A DNA stretch of 64,000 nt from Rhizobacter sp. (GCA_023954175.1 JAMLIM010000001.1:62001-126000), one strand, 5' to 3'. Counted from the first letter of the stretch, positions 44,101-51,573 are shown. The notes: a model not told the origin generated them from the sequence alone. Made by a program: numbers and translations.

Positions 44101-45968
44101 ACTGGATGGTCACGCCGGATCGTCCTTTGACGCTCGTGCATGCGACGCAGCAGCCGGTGTGCGAGCCGCTGTTCGAGAAGATGAACATCCTGCGCAGCGC
44201 CGGGCAGACCTGGGCCGAGATCCGGCGCACGCCGGTGCGCTATCACGCACGCTCGACGGCCAAGCTCGAGGTGCTCGCCGAGTGGATGGAGTGGCTCGAC
44301 GACCCGGCCCAACCGGCGCCGGTGCGGCGCCGCTTCACGGCGCAGTTGCCCGGCGTGTCGATCGACTCGCCGCCGCTTCGCAGCCAGGAGCCGGCAAGCG
44401 GCGTGCTCTTCGAGTCGCTCGGCACCGGCGGTGACGAGGCCGCGCTCGCGCACCTGCGCCACGATTTCGGTGATCACAAGTTCCGCCTCGTGCAGTACCG
44501 GCTGCGGGCGACGACGCGCTTCGCCGAATACCTGCCGCCCCCGATCACCGACACGCCGGCCAACATCGTGCGCGTCGGCCCGGTCTACGAAGGCCACACG
44601 CTCGGCCTGAGCCCGGCCTACGCGAGCCAGTTCCCCGACCCCGACGTCACGCCCTCGCCGCCGCCGCCGGACGCGGATCTGGGCGCGCCGCTGCTGCCGA
44701 ACCAGGCCCCCCAACAGCCCGGCAACATCGTGCCGGCGAGCCGCCGGCCCGCCGCGCCGCGCATCGCCTACGTCGTGCCGACCTTCCGCTGGAGCGAACC
44801 GCAGCAGGACGACACGCGCATCGTCGTGCGCCGCGGCACCGGGCTGCGCGTGTACCTCGAGCGGCCCTGGTTCTCGAGCGGCGAAGGCGAACTGCTCGGT
44901 GTCGTCGTCGGCTCGTCGAACCCGAGCGAGCAGGCCTTCGCCAACCTGCCGGATGAGCTGATCGGCTTCGTCTCGCAATGGGGGCAGGACCCGATCATTG
45001 CCAGCGACCTGCCCCGCAGCGTGATGCGCGCGAGCCACTTCAGCGCGCGCGTCGCGAGCTACGACTACTTCACGCTGCCCGAAGCGCAGCGCAACATGAC
45101 CGTCGCCGCGCACCGCGTGCACTACGACTTCGAGCGCCGCCTGTGGTACGCCGATCTCGAGATCGATGCCGGCAGCAGCTACAACCCCTTCGTGCGGCTT
45201 GCGCTGGTGCGCGTGCAGCCGCATGCGCTCGGCACCTGCGCGCTCTCGGAAGTCGTGCACACGCAGTACGCGCAGCTGCTGCCGCGGCGCGAGCTGCAGT
45301 TGAGGAAGGTGCGTGCCGGCTTCGGCCTGCAGGTGTTCGGCCCGGCGCCGGAGATCGGCCCCGCCTCGGGGCGTGGCGAGCTCGGCGGCCGGCTCGACGT
45401 CGAGCCCGGCTTCGCCGACGCGTTCGGCGCGCTGCTCGGCTACGGCCGCGGGCGCAACCGGATCGAGATGGTCGTGCAGCACAAGACGAGCACGCTCGAA
45501 ACGGACCTCGACTGGGCCGACGTCGCCGCCATCACGCCGCTCGAAGGCGACGCCGTGCCGGGCCAGACGGCGCCGACCGGTGGCCGCTCACGCGCGCCCG
45601 AGCGAATCGGCGATGCGGCGATCGCGCCTGCCGAGCGCGCGCTGTCGGTCGACCTTGCCGCTCAGTTCACGGCGCAGATCCGGCCCGAGATCTTCGAGCT
45701 CGGCATCAACGCGCTGCACCTGCTGCGCCACGACCTGCTGTTTGCGGGCAGCATGATCGTGCCGGCGACGCCGCAGGGTGCGCGCCGTCGCCTGATGGTG
45801 CGCGAGTTCGAGCGCCACTTCGGCGATTTCGACATCACCGACCAAACGCCGATCGGCAAGGTGACGCGCCCCGGCATCGTCGAGCGGCTCGTCTGCGCAC
45901 GCGAGTTCTACGTGCTCGGCTACACGCCGGACGAAGCACCCGACACCGAGGTTCAGCCGACGGCCTGA
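41187..45968 (+). CDS. Giant protein of unknown family (1593 aa)
   Basis: No known family recognised and no signal peptide or membrane segment. The N-terminus (IWTVLPKGFTRDGEPVVSLV) is soluble-looking. Around residues 634-657 there is an Ig/FnIII-like strand set (YRFRARLVDLAGNSLAPDD). A Pro-rich linker at about 1150-1185 separates an about 400-residue C-terminal region holding FRWSEPQQDDTRIVVRRGTG and ITDQTPIGKVTRPGIVERLV. It begins 30 bp after the 1484-residue gene with AGGA upstream, so both are one transcript. Its stop overlaps the end of the convergent FmdE-like gene by 16 bp. Confidence 0.8.
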   Translation: MATQKIIWTVLPKGFTRDGEPVVSLVPSFRLTPQSASEQVLEAFPDLLDWPGQLRRTRFALRVGAQSFDLRPVSEPDPDTWQRAFAKDLPVAGYVFNDLSVHNLRSYPVRSVVSFLHTHYGELAENEGLQRPPLFGTGTRLQRMLGEMGIRPGRQRIGIGRWFSDGRTKEGGKTYIESSLDADYFSEQGFAPPTVVGIDGKPQDNSTSYISDRKLRRALPAALSGAAAAHFSGEPEYALYQANRFYQRPENERAYERLPVAGAASALLKAPEFDFHRLAASFNDAPAVMRRLGLVIDAVVIGGRALVEQAQALPLHALQGTMRLKVEHARPLRTPTDESTPATAFVLTRERFSCDTRTPRHRAGLLRLSGARPIGNQQSEFKAHDRGFALTTVDPDGAALKTIGFALTMEDHLTKVSSPFDADTLSKAGELTYTTSRGETVAALRSGGITIVEHGRANNVADDLIASRLKNDAVDQQQGNKIVFYAEDVLRGYRIDVFTEQTGQWQSLCERIAEYGWVSGDGPALPEAKDEGYLSGASTTTKPPEELPPNATQDHYLHEALAKWTGWSLVVPRPGRRIRPFPDSSTPSVERAKLGLIQEERVDEQSASDTHAGGTPITRSVHVRPGRLPRLRYSMAYRFRARLVDLAGNSLAPDDASLGKLEEASEPIAYLRYEPIDAPALSLRARVSEGESLERMVIRSNVAQTCDAYLAQEPYASNAPTTSGFAYASVSERHFVPPKTSQLMAEQHGVFETAFGPAATSDDIAKAYELIASREAGTLYDGGASVHIVTPPKPGEAPPSPERALTEKPPEGFRLLPGEYLIHTEANLATPYLPDPLAAAVALRGVPGIYDNAVIDADDKVFAIRVPNTEEVVVIVPHAGDWPKRQGFRLAVVEHPDEAGFDGCTPGAMLPDRPPTWKGGADRVLTVYLRKGEIANLRYASALDWHYATHLALPFLATTPLKVAIQAVLGVHWMVTPDRPLTLVHATQQPVCEPLFEKMNILRSAGQTWAEIRRTPVRYHARSTAKLEVLAEWMEWLDDPAQPAPVRRRFTAQLPGVSIDSPPLRSQEPASGVLFESLGTGGDEAALAHLRHDFGDHKFRLVQYRLRATTRFAEYLPPPITDTPANIVRVGPVYEGHTLGLSPAYASQFPDPDVTPSPPPPDADLGAPLLPNQAPQQPGNIVPASRRPAAPRIAYVVPTFRWSEPQQDDTRIVVRRGTGLRVYLERPWFSSGEGELLGVVVGSSNPSEQAFANLPDELIGFVSQWGQDPIIASDLPRSVMRASHFSARVASYDYFTLPEAQRNMTVAAHRVHYDFERRLWYADLEIDAGSSYNPFVRLALVRVQPHALGTCALSEVVHTQYAQLLPRRELQLRKVRAGFGLQVFGPAPEIGPASGRGELGGRLDVEPGFADAFGALLGYGRGRNRIEMVVQHKTSTLETDLDWADVAAITPLEGDAVPGQTAPTGGRSRAPERIGDAAIAPAERALSVDLAAQFTAQIRPEIFELGINALHLLRHDLLFAGSMIVPATPQGARRRLMVREFERHFGDFDITDQTPIGKVTRPGIVERLVCAREFYVLGYTPDEAPDTEVQPTA

Positions 45969-46612
45969 ACCGCCGCGCCCTGCCCCGCGCCGGCTGGCAC
46001 GGCGGCATCGATCTGGACGTCGATGACGCGCGGGTCGTCGGCATAGCTTGTCAGCAGCTTGCGCACGCGCTCTTGCCAGATCGTGCGAAAGAGCTGCTCC
46101 TCGTCCGGGCTCGCGACGCCCGCGAGGCAGCGCGGCATGAGCGCCGGCACACGCGCATCGCCCGGCACGTGCTCCAGATGCGCGCTGACGACGGCGGACG
46201 CGCCGGTGTCGAGCCGGGTGAACCGGATCTGCCCCGGCAGATCGACGCCGAAGGCGAGCAGCCGACGGCGGTCGAACCGCCCCGCGAGGCCCTTGAAGCC
46301 GGTATCCACCGTCGCCCCGGTGAGCAGCGTCACGACGTTGGCGACCACGCCCGTCACGCCCTCGAGCGCGTCGTTGCGCAGCTCGACTTCGATGCCGCCG
46401 CGCACCGGCAGCGAACCCGGGTAGAGCGCGGCAAGCGCGGCGCGCGTCATCAGGTAGGCCGACGCGACCGTCGGGCACGAATGGCCGGCGAGCTTGACCG
46501 CGTCGGCATAGCCGTACTCGAGAACGCCGCCGGGTGCGGCGCCGAGGAAGTCGGCCAGGGGGTCGCGCACGCGGATGCGCGGCGCGTCGTCGTAGAAGTC
46601 GGGAAGTTGCAT
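45953..46612 (-). CDS. FmdE-like metal-binding protein
   Basis: A 219-residue protein with the FmdE signature GHSCPTVASAYLMTRAALAA near residue 44 and the central VELRNDALEGVTGVVANVVT ... LLTGATVDTGFKGLAG. The FmdE family binds a metal (often zinc) through this His/Cys segment. Here it is a free-standing form with a 70-residue C-terminal part holding one further Cys (MPRCLAG). AAGGAG lies 6 nt before the ATG at 46612. It follows ccoG in the NO-response cluster; its role there is unknown. Confidence 0.75.
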   Translation of the reverse strand: MQLPDFYDDAPRIRVRDPLADFLGAAPGGVLEYGYADAVKLAGHSCPTVASAYLMTRAALAALYPGSLPVRGGIEVELRNDALEGVTGVVANVVTLLTGATVDTGFKGLAGRFDRRRLLAFGVDLPGQIRFTRLDTGASAVVSAHLEHVPGDARVPALMPRCLAGVASPDEEQLFRTIWQERVRKLLTSYADDPRVIDVQIDAAVPAGAGQGAAVQAVG

Positions 46613-46682
46613 GGCGATCTCCTTGCCTGTGTTCATCGAGGGGCGATAGTCGCGCGCTGTGCTGCGGACGATCGAGGCCGCT

Positions 46683-48137
46683 TCAGCGCGGGACGTAGTA
46701 GGTGGTCTTCTCGTTCTTCGTCGTCACCACGCCGTCGCGCTCGGTGGAAACTTCGAGCGAGATCGGATTGGCGCGGCCTCGATAGGGCGCGGCCGCCTCC
46801 GGCGGCAGCACGAGCCTGAGCACCAGCGTGCCGAGCCCGGTGGAAGGCACGTCGAGCTCGGCCGGCGTCGCGATGCGCAGCCCCGGCAGGCCCGACGCCT
46901 CGACGCGATAGTGCTGCGCCTGCTCGGTGCCGTTGGCGATGTGCAGCGTGAAGACGTTCTCGATCTGCCCATCCTCGACGACGCGCGCGAGCGAGCCGCG
47001 GTCCTTGATGATGTCCACCGTGAAGCCCTTGCGCAGCGACAGGCTGGCGACAAAGGCGACGCTCGCCGCGAGCAGCACCGCACCGTAGATCAGCACCCGC
47101 GGGCGCAGCACGCGGCGCAGCATGGCATTGCGCGTCAGATGGTTGGCGACGCCGTTCTCGGTCGAATAGCGGATCAAGCCCGGCGGGTAGTTCATGCGGC
47201 CCATCACGTCGTCGCAGACGTCGATGCAGGCGGCGCAGCCGATGCATTCGTTCTGCAGCCCGTTGCGGATGTCGATGCCGGTCGGGCAGACCTGCACGCA
47301 CAGGCTGCAATCGATGCAATCGCCGAGGCCCATCTCCTTCGGGTCGGCCTTGCGCGAACGCGAGCCGCGCGGTTCGCCGCGACCCGTGTCGTAGGCGATG
47401 ACGAGCGAATCCTTGTCGATCAGCGCGCTCTGGAAGCGCGCATACGGGCACATGTACTTGCAGACCTGCTCGCGCAGGTAGCCGGCATTGCCGTAGGTCG
47501 CGAACGCGTAGAAGAGGATCCAGAAGATCTCCCACGGCGACAGCGTGAGGGACGCGAGGCTGCCGGTGAGCGTGCGGATCGGCGTGAAGTAGCCGACGAA
47601 GGTGAAGCCGGTGATGAGCCCGATCGAGAGCCACGCCACCTGCTTGGCGCCCTTGCGCGCGAGCTTCTCGGCGCCCCACGGCGCGGCATCGAGCCGCATG
47701 CGGGCGACGCGGTCGCCTTCGGTGTGGCGCTCGACCCAGAGGAACATCTCGGTGTAGACCGTCTGCGGGCACGAATAGCCGCACCACAGACGCCCGGCGA
47801 CGGCGGTGAAGAAGAACAGCGCGAGCGCGGAGATGATGAGCAGCGCCGCGAGGTAGATCAGGTCCTGCGGCTGCAGCACGAGGCCGAAGACGAAGAAGCG
47901 CCGCTCGTTCAGGTCGAACAGCATCGCCTGGCGGCCGTTCCACTGCAGCCAGGGCAGGCCGTAGAACACGCCCTGCGTGAGCCACACCATCGTCCAGCGC
48001 CAGCGCGCGAACCACCCGTGCACCGCGCGCGGGTAGATCTTGGCCTGCTTCTCGTACATCGAGACCATGAGTTCGCCATCCGCCACGGCGGCGGCCGGGC
48101 GGATCGGGATCACGGTGCGGGGGCTGGGCGGGTTCAC
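46683..48137 (-). CDS. ccoG: Cytochrome oxidase accessory protein CcoG (RdxA/FixG)
   Basis: A 484-residue membrane Fe-S protein; CcoG reduces Cu(II) for cbb3-oxidase assembly. Seen: the tail-in segment (YPRAVHGWFARWRWTMVWLT), GRLWCGYSCPQTVYTEMFLW, REQVCKYMCPYARFQ, two [4Fe-4S] motifs (CIDCSLCVQVCP, CIGCAACIDVCDDVMG) and the C-terminal Ig-like IG_FixC domain. A GTG start at 48137 is used. No ccoNOPQ genes are in the window, so it sits away from its usual partners, behind an NO-responsive promoter. Confidence 0.94.
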   Translation of the reverse strand: MNPPSPRTVIPIRPAAAVADGELMVSMYEKQAKIYPRAVHGWFARWRWTMVWLTQGVFYGLPWLQWNGRQAMLFDLNERRFFVFGLVLQPQDLIYLAALLIISALALFFFTAVAGRLWCGYSCPQTVYTEMFLWVERHTEGDRVARMRLDAAPWGAEKLARKGAKQVAWLSIGLITGFTFVGYFTPIRTLTGSLASLTLSPWEIFWILFYAFATYGNAGYLREQVCKYMCPYARFQSALIDKDSLVIAYDTGRGEPRGSRSRKADPKEMGLGDCIDCSLCVQVCPTGIDIRNGLQNECIGCAACIDVCDDVMGRMNYPPGLIRYSTENGVANHLTRNAMLRRVLRPRVLIYGAVLLAASVAFVASLSLRKGFTVDIIKDRGSLARVVEDGQIENVFTLHIANGTEQAQHYRVEASGLPGLRIATPAELDVPSTGLGTLVLRLVLPPEAAAPYRGRANPISLEVSTERDGVVTTKNEKTTYYVPR

Positions 48138-48251
48138 GAACTGCGAGCCTACTCGCTTGCGCGCAGGCCAGACGCGCGGCTCGGCGCGCAGCTCGGCGCG
48201 CCGGTCGACGTGGAAGGCGTGGGAGGCGCGTCAGGCGTCACCGAACACACG

Positions 48252-48509
48252 TCATTGAACGACGAAGTCGATCACGATCGCGCCCGGGTCACGCTGACGG
48301 TATTCGATCGACACCCCCTCGCCATAGCGCGCGACGAGCTGGTCGAGCAGCGGCAGCGGGTCGTGGTCGTTGACGAAGCGCATCGTCTCGCCGGGCTGCA
48401 GCGAGTCCAGTGCGCCGAAGATCGCCGCATGGCGAAAGCGCTTCGCGACACCGCGCGCATCGAAGGGATAGATCGCGCTGGGCGACAGATGAAGGTGGGG
48501 CTGAGACAT
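48252..48509 (-). CDS. DUF2249 protein
   Basis: An 85-residue protein: YPFDARGVAKRFRHAAIFGA, LQPGETMRFVNDHDPLPLLD, and a final strand SIEYRQRDPGAIVIDF. The HDP-centred loop is the DUF2249 hallmark. The family is often fused or adjacent to hemerythrin and NO-response genes; function unproven. It is the first gene behind two NsrR-type boxes and is followed by ccoG after 114 bp. Confidence 0.9.
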   Translation of the reverse strand: MSQPHLHLSPSAIYPFDARGVAKRFRHAAIFGALDSLQPGETMRFVNDHDPLPLLDQLVARYGEGVSIEYRQRDPGAIVIDFVVQ

Positions 48510-48533
48510 GACCGTTTCCTTTCGGGAGCGTTA

Positions 48534-48556
48534 AAGATGGATGCCGAGTGCATATT
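48534..48556 (-). promoter_or_regulatory. NsrR-type box over the DUF2249 -10 element
   Basis: A 23-bp imperfect palindrome, AAGATGGATGC-C-GAGTGCATATT, agrees with the NsrR consensus AAGATGCATTT-N-AAATGCATCTT at 16 of 22 positions by eye. It overlaps a -10 element TAGAAT (48554-48559, leftward). Seventeen base pairs upstream is a -35-like TTGCTT (48577-48582). Repression of DUF2249-ccoG-fmdE by NO-free NsrR is the simple reading. Confidence 0.6.
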
Positions 48557-48576
48557 CTATGAAGCGGATCGGCTTA

Positions 48577-48599
48577 AAGCAATATCTTCCATGCATCTT
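48577..48599 (-). promoter_or_regulatory. Second NsrR-type box over the DUF2249 -35 element
   Basis: On the leftward strand it reads AAGATGCATGG-A-AGATATTGCTT. One half is near consensus, the other weak (about 15 of 22). It covers the -35-like TTGCTT. It is the same in 21 of 23 positions as the box at 49793-49815 in front of nsrR, which makes chance unlikely. Confidence 0.55.
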
Positions 48600-48678
48600 A
48601 GTCTCGCCGTGGCCGCGCCGCGGCAGCGGACGCGCCACACGCGCTGGACCCGGCACGCAAATCGACGCGCTGCAGCGC

Positions 48679-49230
48679 TCAGCCGACGGCGGCGATCCCG
48701 CGCCGCTCGCGCATCGCGCGGCCGATGCCCTCGAGCGCGGCGTCGCTCAGCAACCGTGCCGCCATCGGCAGCAGTTCCTTCTCCTCGCGCTCGATGTGCT
48801 GTTCGTAGAGCGCGATCAGCGGCTCGACGTCGTCCGACGTGAAGCGCGTCGGCTGCCCCGCGGCGATCGCCTGCAGCCGCGCGCGCACATGCCGCCAATG
48901 CGCCTCGAGCGCACGGTGGTCGGCGACGAGCGCGCCGATCAGCTCGCGCAGGCAGACGGCATCCGACCCGGCCATCGACTCGATGATCGCCGGGAACAGA
49001 TCGGTCTCCTCGTCCGCGTGATGATCCTTCGCGGCGGTGTCGAAGTAGCGCATCACGGCGGTCGCGGCGCTGCGCGCGTCGGCGTCGGCGCCATGCCGGG
49101 CGAAGTGCGGCACGAGGCGGCGCAGCGTCGCGCACTGCTTCTCGACCCGGTGGTGGCAGGCGGTGATCATCTCCAGCGGCACCTCGAAGCCGCCGCCGGG
49201 CGCGCTGTGACCAGGCAGGGAGATGTTCAT
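48679..49230 (-). CDS. Hemerythrin-domain protein
   Basis: A 183-residue diiron protein with the hemerythrin ligand pattern: ITACHHRVEKQCATL, AKDHHADEETDLFPAII, LIGALVADHRALEAHW and LYEQHIEREEKELLPMAA supply the five His and the carboxylates. Hemerythrins in such clusters bind O2 or NO and take part in NO detoxification or Fe-S repair. It is 38 bp after nsrR on the same strand, so both are probably one transcript under NsrR control. Confidence 0.92.
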   Translation of the reverse strand: MNISLPGHSAPGGGFEVPLEMITACHHRVEKQCATLRRLVPHFARHGADADARSAATAVMRYFDTAAKDHHADEETDLFPAIIESMAGSDAVCLRELIGALVADHRALEAHWRHVRARLQAIAAGQPTRFTSDDVEPLIALYEQHIEREEKELLPMAARLLSDAALEGIGRAMRERRGIAAVG

Positions 49231-49268
49231 GCGCTGTGCCGTGCCATGCTGCGGGCTGCGCCTGCGGG

Positions 49269-49781
49269 CTACGCGGTCGCCTTGGCCAGCGCCTTGCGGC
49301 GGGTGACCGGCGAACGCATTGGCGCGGCCGGCGTCGCTCGGCCCGATCCGGTGCGCGCGTCGGCGCGCGGCGGCGCCAGGGGCGGGCCGGCGATGTCGGC
49401 CAGCGTCACGCCGTCGAGTTCGTTGAAATACGCCTGCATCGCGCTGTCGAACACATGCTTGAGCCGGCAGGTGGGGGTGAGCGAGCAGGCGTTGGAGCTT
49501 TCGTCGAAGCATTCGACGTGGCGGAAGTCGGTCTCGGTGCGGCGCACCATCTCGCCGACGACGATCTGCGTCGGGTCCTTCAGCAATCGCATGCCGCCAC
49601 CGCGCCCGCGGGTCGTCTCGATCACGCCCTGGCGCGCCAGGTCGTTCACGATCTTCATCAGGTGGTTCTTCGACAGGCCGTGGCGCTCGGCAAGCTCGGC
49701 AATCGTCACGAGCCGATCCGGGTTCGCCGCACAGTACATCAGCACGCGCAGCGTGTAGTCGGTGTAGTCGGTCAATCGCAT
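49269..49781 (-). CDS. nsrR: NO-sensing Rrf2-family repressor NsrR
   Basis: A 170-residue regulator. The winged helix is at the N-terminus (MRLTDYTDYTLRVLMYCAAN, LAERHGLSKNHLMKIVNDL). Cluster cysteines are in CFDESSNACSLTPTC (about Cys91, 99, 105), followed by the NsrR-type LKHVFDSAMQAYFNELDGVT. Asp8, a cluster ligand in some NsrR proteins, is present. A 35-residue basic Ala/Pro tail is extra. NO damages the cluster and lifts repression. The ATG at 49781 is used; a TTG at 49793 is an alternative. Confidence 0.93.
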   Translation of the reverse strand: MRLTDYTDYTLRVLMYCAANPDRLVTIAELAERHGLSKNHLMKIVNDLARQGVIETTRGRGGGMRLLKDPTQIVVGEMVRRTETDFRHVECFDESSNACSLTPTCRLKHVFDSAMQAYFNELDGVTLADIAGPPLAPPRADARTGSGRATPAAPMRSPVTRRKALAKATA

Positions 49782-49792
49782 CGGCGTTCCCA

Positions 49793-49815
49793 AAGCTGCA
49801 TGGAAGGTATTGCTT
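49793..49815. promoter_or_regulatory. NsrR-type box upstream of nsrR
   Basis: AAGCTGCATGG-A-AGGTATTGCTT, about 13 of 22 to consensus, lies 12-34 bp before the nsrR ATG. It differs at only two positions from the box at 48577-48599 but is inverted relative to it. Autoregulation of nsrR is suggested. No clean leftward -10/-35 pair was found around it. Confidence 0.45.
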
Positions 49816-49831
49816 TATCTGCGGCGCCACC

Positions 49832-49861
49832 TTAACATGCGCGCATTCTACATCTTATAGT
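49832..49861 (+). promoter_or_regulatory. nnrS promoter with NsrR-type box in the spacer
   Basis: Rightward -35 TTAACA (49832-49837, 5 of 6) and -10 TATAGT (49856-49861, 5 of 6) are 18 bp apart. The 23-bp box AACATGCGCGC-A-TTCTACATCTT at 49834-49856 fills the spacer. Its outer AACATG/CATCTT arms match the NsrR pattern, and 13 of 22 consensus positions agree. A bound repressor would block polymerase. The leader to the nnrS ATG is about 90 nt. Confidence 0.6.
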
Positions 49862-49956
49862 GCAGCGCTGCGCAATCGCCCTCCTGTCAGACACGCTCTT
49901 GTCCGAAACATGGTGAACACCGCGCGGGCGCAAGCAGCGCTGCCCCTGTCGTACCG

Positions 49957-51177
49957 ATGAACCCTCCCGTCCTGCCCGTCGCCCCACCCACGCCCGCCGC
50001 CCCCACCGCTGCGGCAACCGCAGGCCCGCGCGGCCTGCCCGTCTTCCGGCTGGGCTTTCGGCCGTTCTACCTCGGCGCGGCGGCGTTTGCCTGCCTTGCA
50101 GTGCCCCTGTGGGTTGCACTGCACTTCGGCACGCTGTCGCTCGACGTCGGCATCGCCCCGCTGCTGTGGCATGCGCACGAGATGCTGTTCGGCTTCGCCG
50201 CCGCCGTCGTCGCCGGCTTCCTGATGACGGCCGGCAAGGCGTGGACGGGGCTGGCGACGCCGCGTGGCGCCTCCCTCGCCGCGCTCGCGGGGCTCTGGCT
50301 CGCGGCGCGCATCGCCGCCTTTGCCGCACCGTACCCGGTCTATGCGGCGCTCGACGTGCTGCTGTTGCCGATCGTCGCCGCGGTCATGATCAGCGTCGTG
50401 CTGCGCGCCGGCAACAAGCGCAATCTGCCGTTTGGCGTCATCCTCGTGCTGTTGTCGCTCGCCAACGTGTGCTTTCATCTCACGGCGCTCGGCGTCATCG
50501 ACCAGTCGCCGATGCACGCGCTGTATGCCGCGCTGGCGTTGATCGTGATGATCGAATGCGTGATGGCGGGCCGGGTCGTGCCCTTCTTCACGATGAGCGC
50601 GACGCCCGGCCTGAAGCTCGTCGAGAAGCCCTGGCTGCCGAAGGCGACGCTGTGGGCAAGCGGCATTGCGCTCGTCCTGTGGGTGCTCGTGCCGCCCAAT
50701 CCGTTCACCGCGCTGGCCTTTGCGCTCGCGGCGGCGGGCCACGTCCTGCGTCTCGTGTCGTGGCAGCCCTGGGTCACGCGCGGGCGTCCGATCCTGTGGG
50801 TGCTGCACGTGGCCTATGCGTGGCTGCCGATCGGCTTCGTGCTGCTCGCGCTGGCGCAGATCGGCACGCTCGCGAACTCGGTCGGCGTGCACGCGCTCGC
50901 GGTCGGCGCGACCGGCGGTCTCATCATCGGCATGATCACCCGCACCGCGCGCGGCCACACCGGCCGGCCGTTGAAGGCGTCGCGGATCGAAGTCGCGGCC
51001 TACCTGCTCGTCATCGGCGCAGCCGTGCTGCGCGTGCTGCTGCCCCTCGTCGCGCCGCAATGGCTGGTCGATACGCTGTGGGTCGCCGCCATCGCCTGGA
51101 GCGCCGCGTTCGCGCTCTATCTCGTCCAGTTCGGGCCCTGGCTGATGCAGACCCGGCTCGACGGCAAGGACGGCTGA
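49957..51177 (+). CDS. nnrS: NnrS heme- and copper-containing membrane protein
   Basis: A 406-residue protein with about twelve membrane helices. Family features: FRLGFRPFYLGAAAFACLAV, LLWHAHEMLFGFAAAVVAGF, FLMTAGKAWTG, VCFHLTALG, MIECVMAGRVVPFFTMSAT and GMITRTARGHTGRPL. NnrS protects against NO and iron-nitrosyl formation. It diverges from nsrR across 175 bp that hold the NsrR-type boxes. A Pro/Ala-rich N-terminal 25 residues precede the first helix. Confidence 0.95.
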   Translation: MNPPVLPVAPPTPAAPTAAATAGPRGLPVFRLGFRPFYLGAAAFACLAVPLWVALHFGTLSLDVGIAPLLWHAHEMLFGFAAAVVAGFLMTAGKAWTGLATPRGASLAALAGLWLAARIAAFAAPYPVYAALDVLLLPIVAAVMISVVLRAGNKRNLPFGVILVLLSLANVCFHLTALGVIDQSPMHALYAALALIVMIECVMAGRVVPFFTMSATPGLKLVEKPWLPKATLWASGIALVLWVLVPPNPFTALAFALAAAGHVLRLVSWQPWVTRGRPILWVLHVAYAWLPIGFVLLALAQIGTLANSVGVHALAVGATGGLIIGMITRTARGHTGRPLKASRIEVAAYLLVIGAAVLRVLLPLVAPQWLVDTLWVAAIAWSAAFALYLVQFGPWLMQTRLDGKDG

Positions 51178-51264
51178 CGCGCGCGCGGCGGTTGCCCGCC
51201 TGCGCCGTCGCCCCACACACGCCACATTCGTTTTCCCTCAACCTGCCTGCAGAAAGGCCCCAGC

Positions 51265-51564
51265 ATGTCCACCACAGTCGCCACCATCATCGACGTCCAG
51301 AGCATTGCACCGCAAGAGCGTCATTCACACATCTTCGCCAGCTTCGACGCACTCGGTGTCGGCCAGGCGCTGCAACTCGTGAACAACCACGATCCGCGCC
51401 CGCTGCGCTTCCAGTTCGACGACCGCACGCCGGGGCAGTTCGAGTGGTCCTATCTGGAATCGGGGCCGCAGACGTGGCGCGTCAACATCAAGCGCACGGC
51501 GACGAAGGCTGCCGCAGCGGCGAACTCGAGTTCGTGCTGCTCGGGCGGCGGCTGCGCCGGCTGA
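51265..51564 (+). CDS. DUF2249 protein with Cys-rich tail
   Basis: A 99-residue paralogue of the protein at 48252-48509: DVQSIAPQERHSHIFASFDA, LQLVNNHDPRPLRFQFDD and WSYLESGPQTWRVNIKR. It keeps the NHDP loop and adds a tail ending SSSCCSGGGCAG, a possible metal or cluster site the first copy lacks. It is 87 bp after nnrS on the same strand. Confidence 0.9.
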   Translation: MSTTVATIIDVQSIAPQERHSHIFASFDALGVGQALQLVNNHDPRPLRFQFDDRTPGQFEWSYLESGPQTWRVNIKRTATKAAAAANSSSCCSGGGCAG

Positions 51565-51573
51565 GCGGCGGAT

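Noticed and set aside
38270..44434. Rightward open frame of 2054 codons crossing both giant genes
   Set aside because: It is out of frame with both, runs through their junction, and is made almost only of Arg, Ala, Gly, Asp and Pro.
41181..45482. Leftward open frame of 1433 codons opposite the 1593-residue gene
   Set aside because: Same antisense artefact: skewed composition, no motifs, no start signal.
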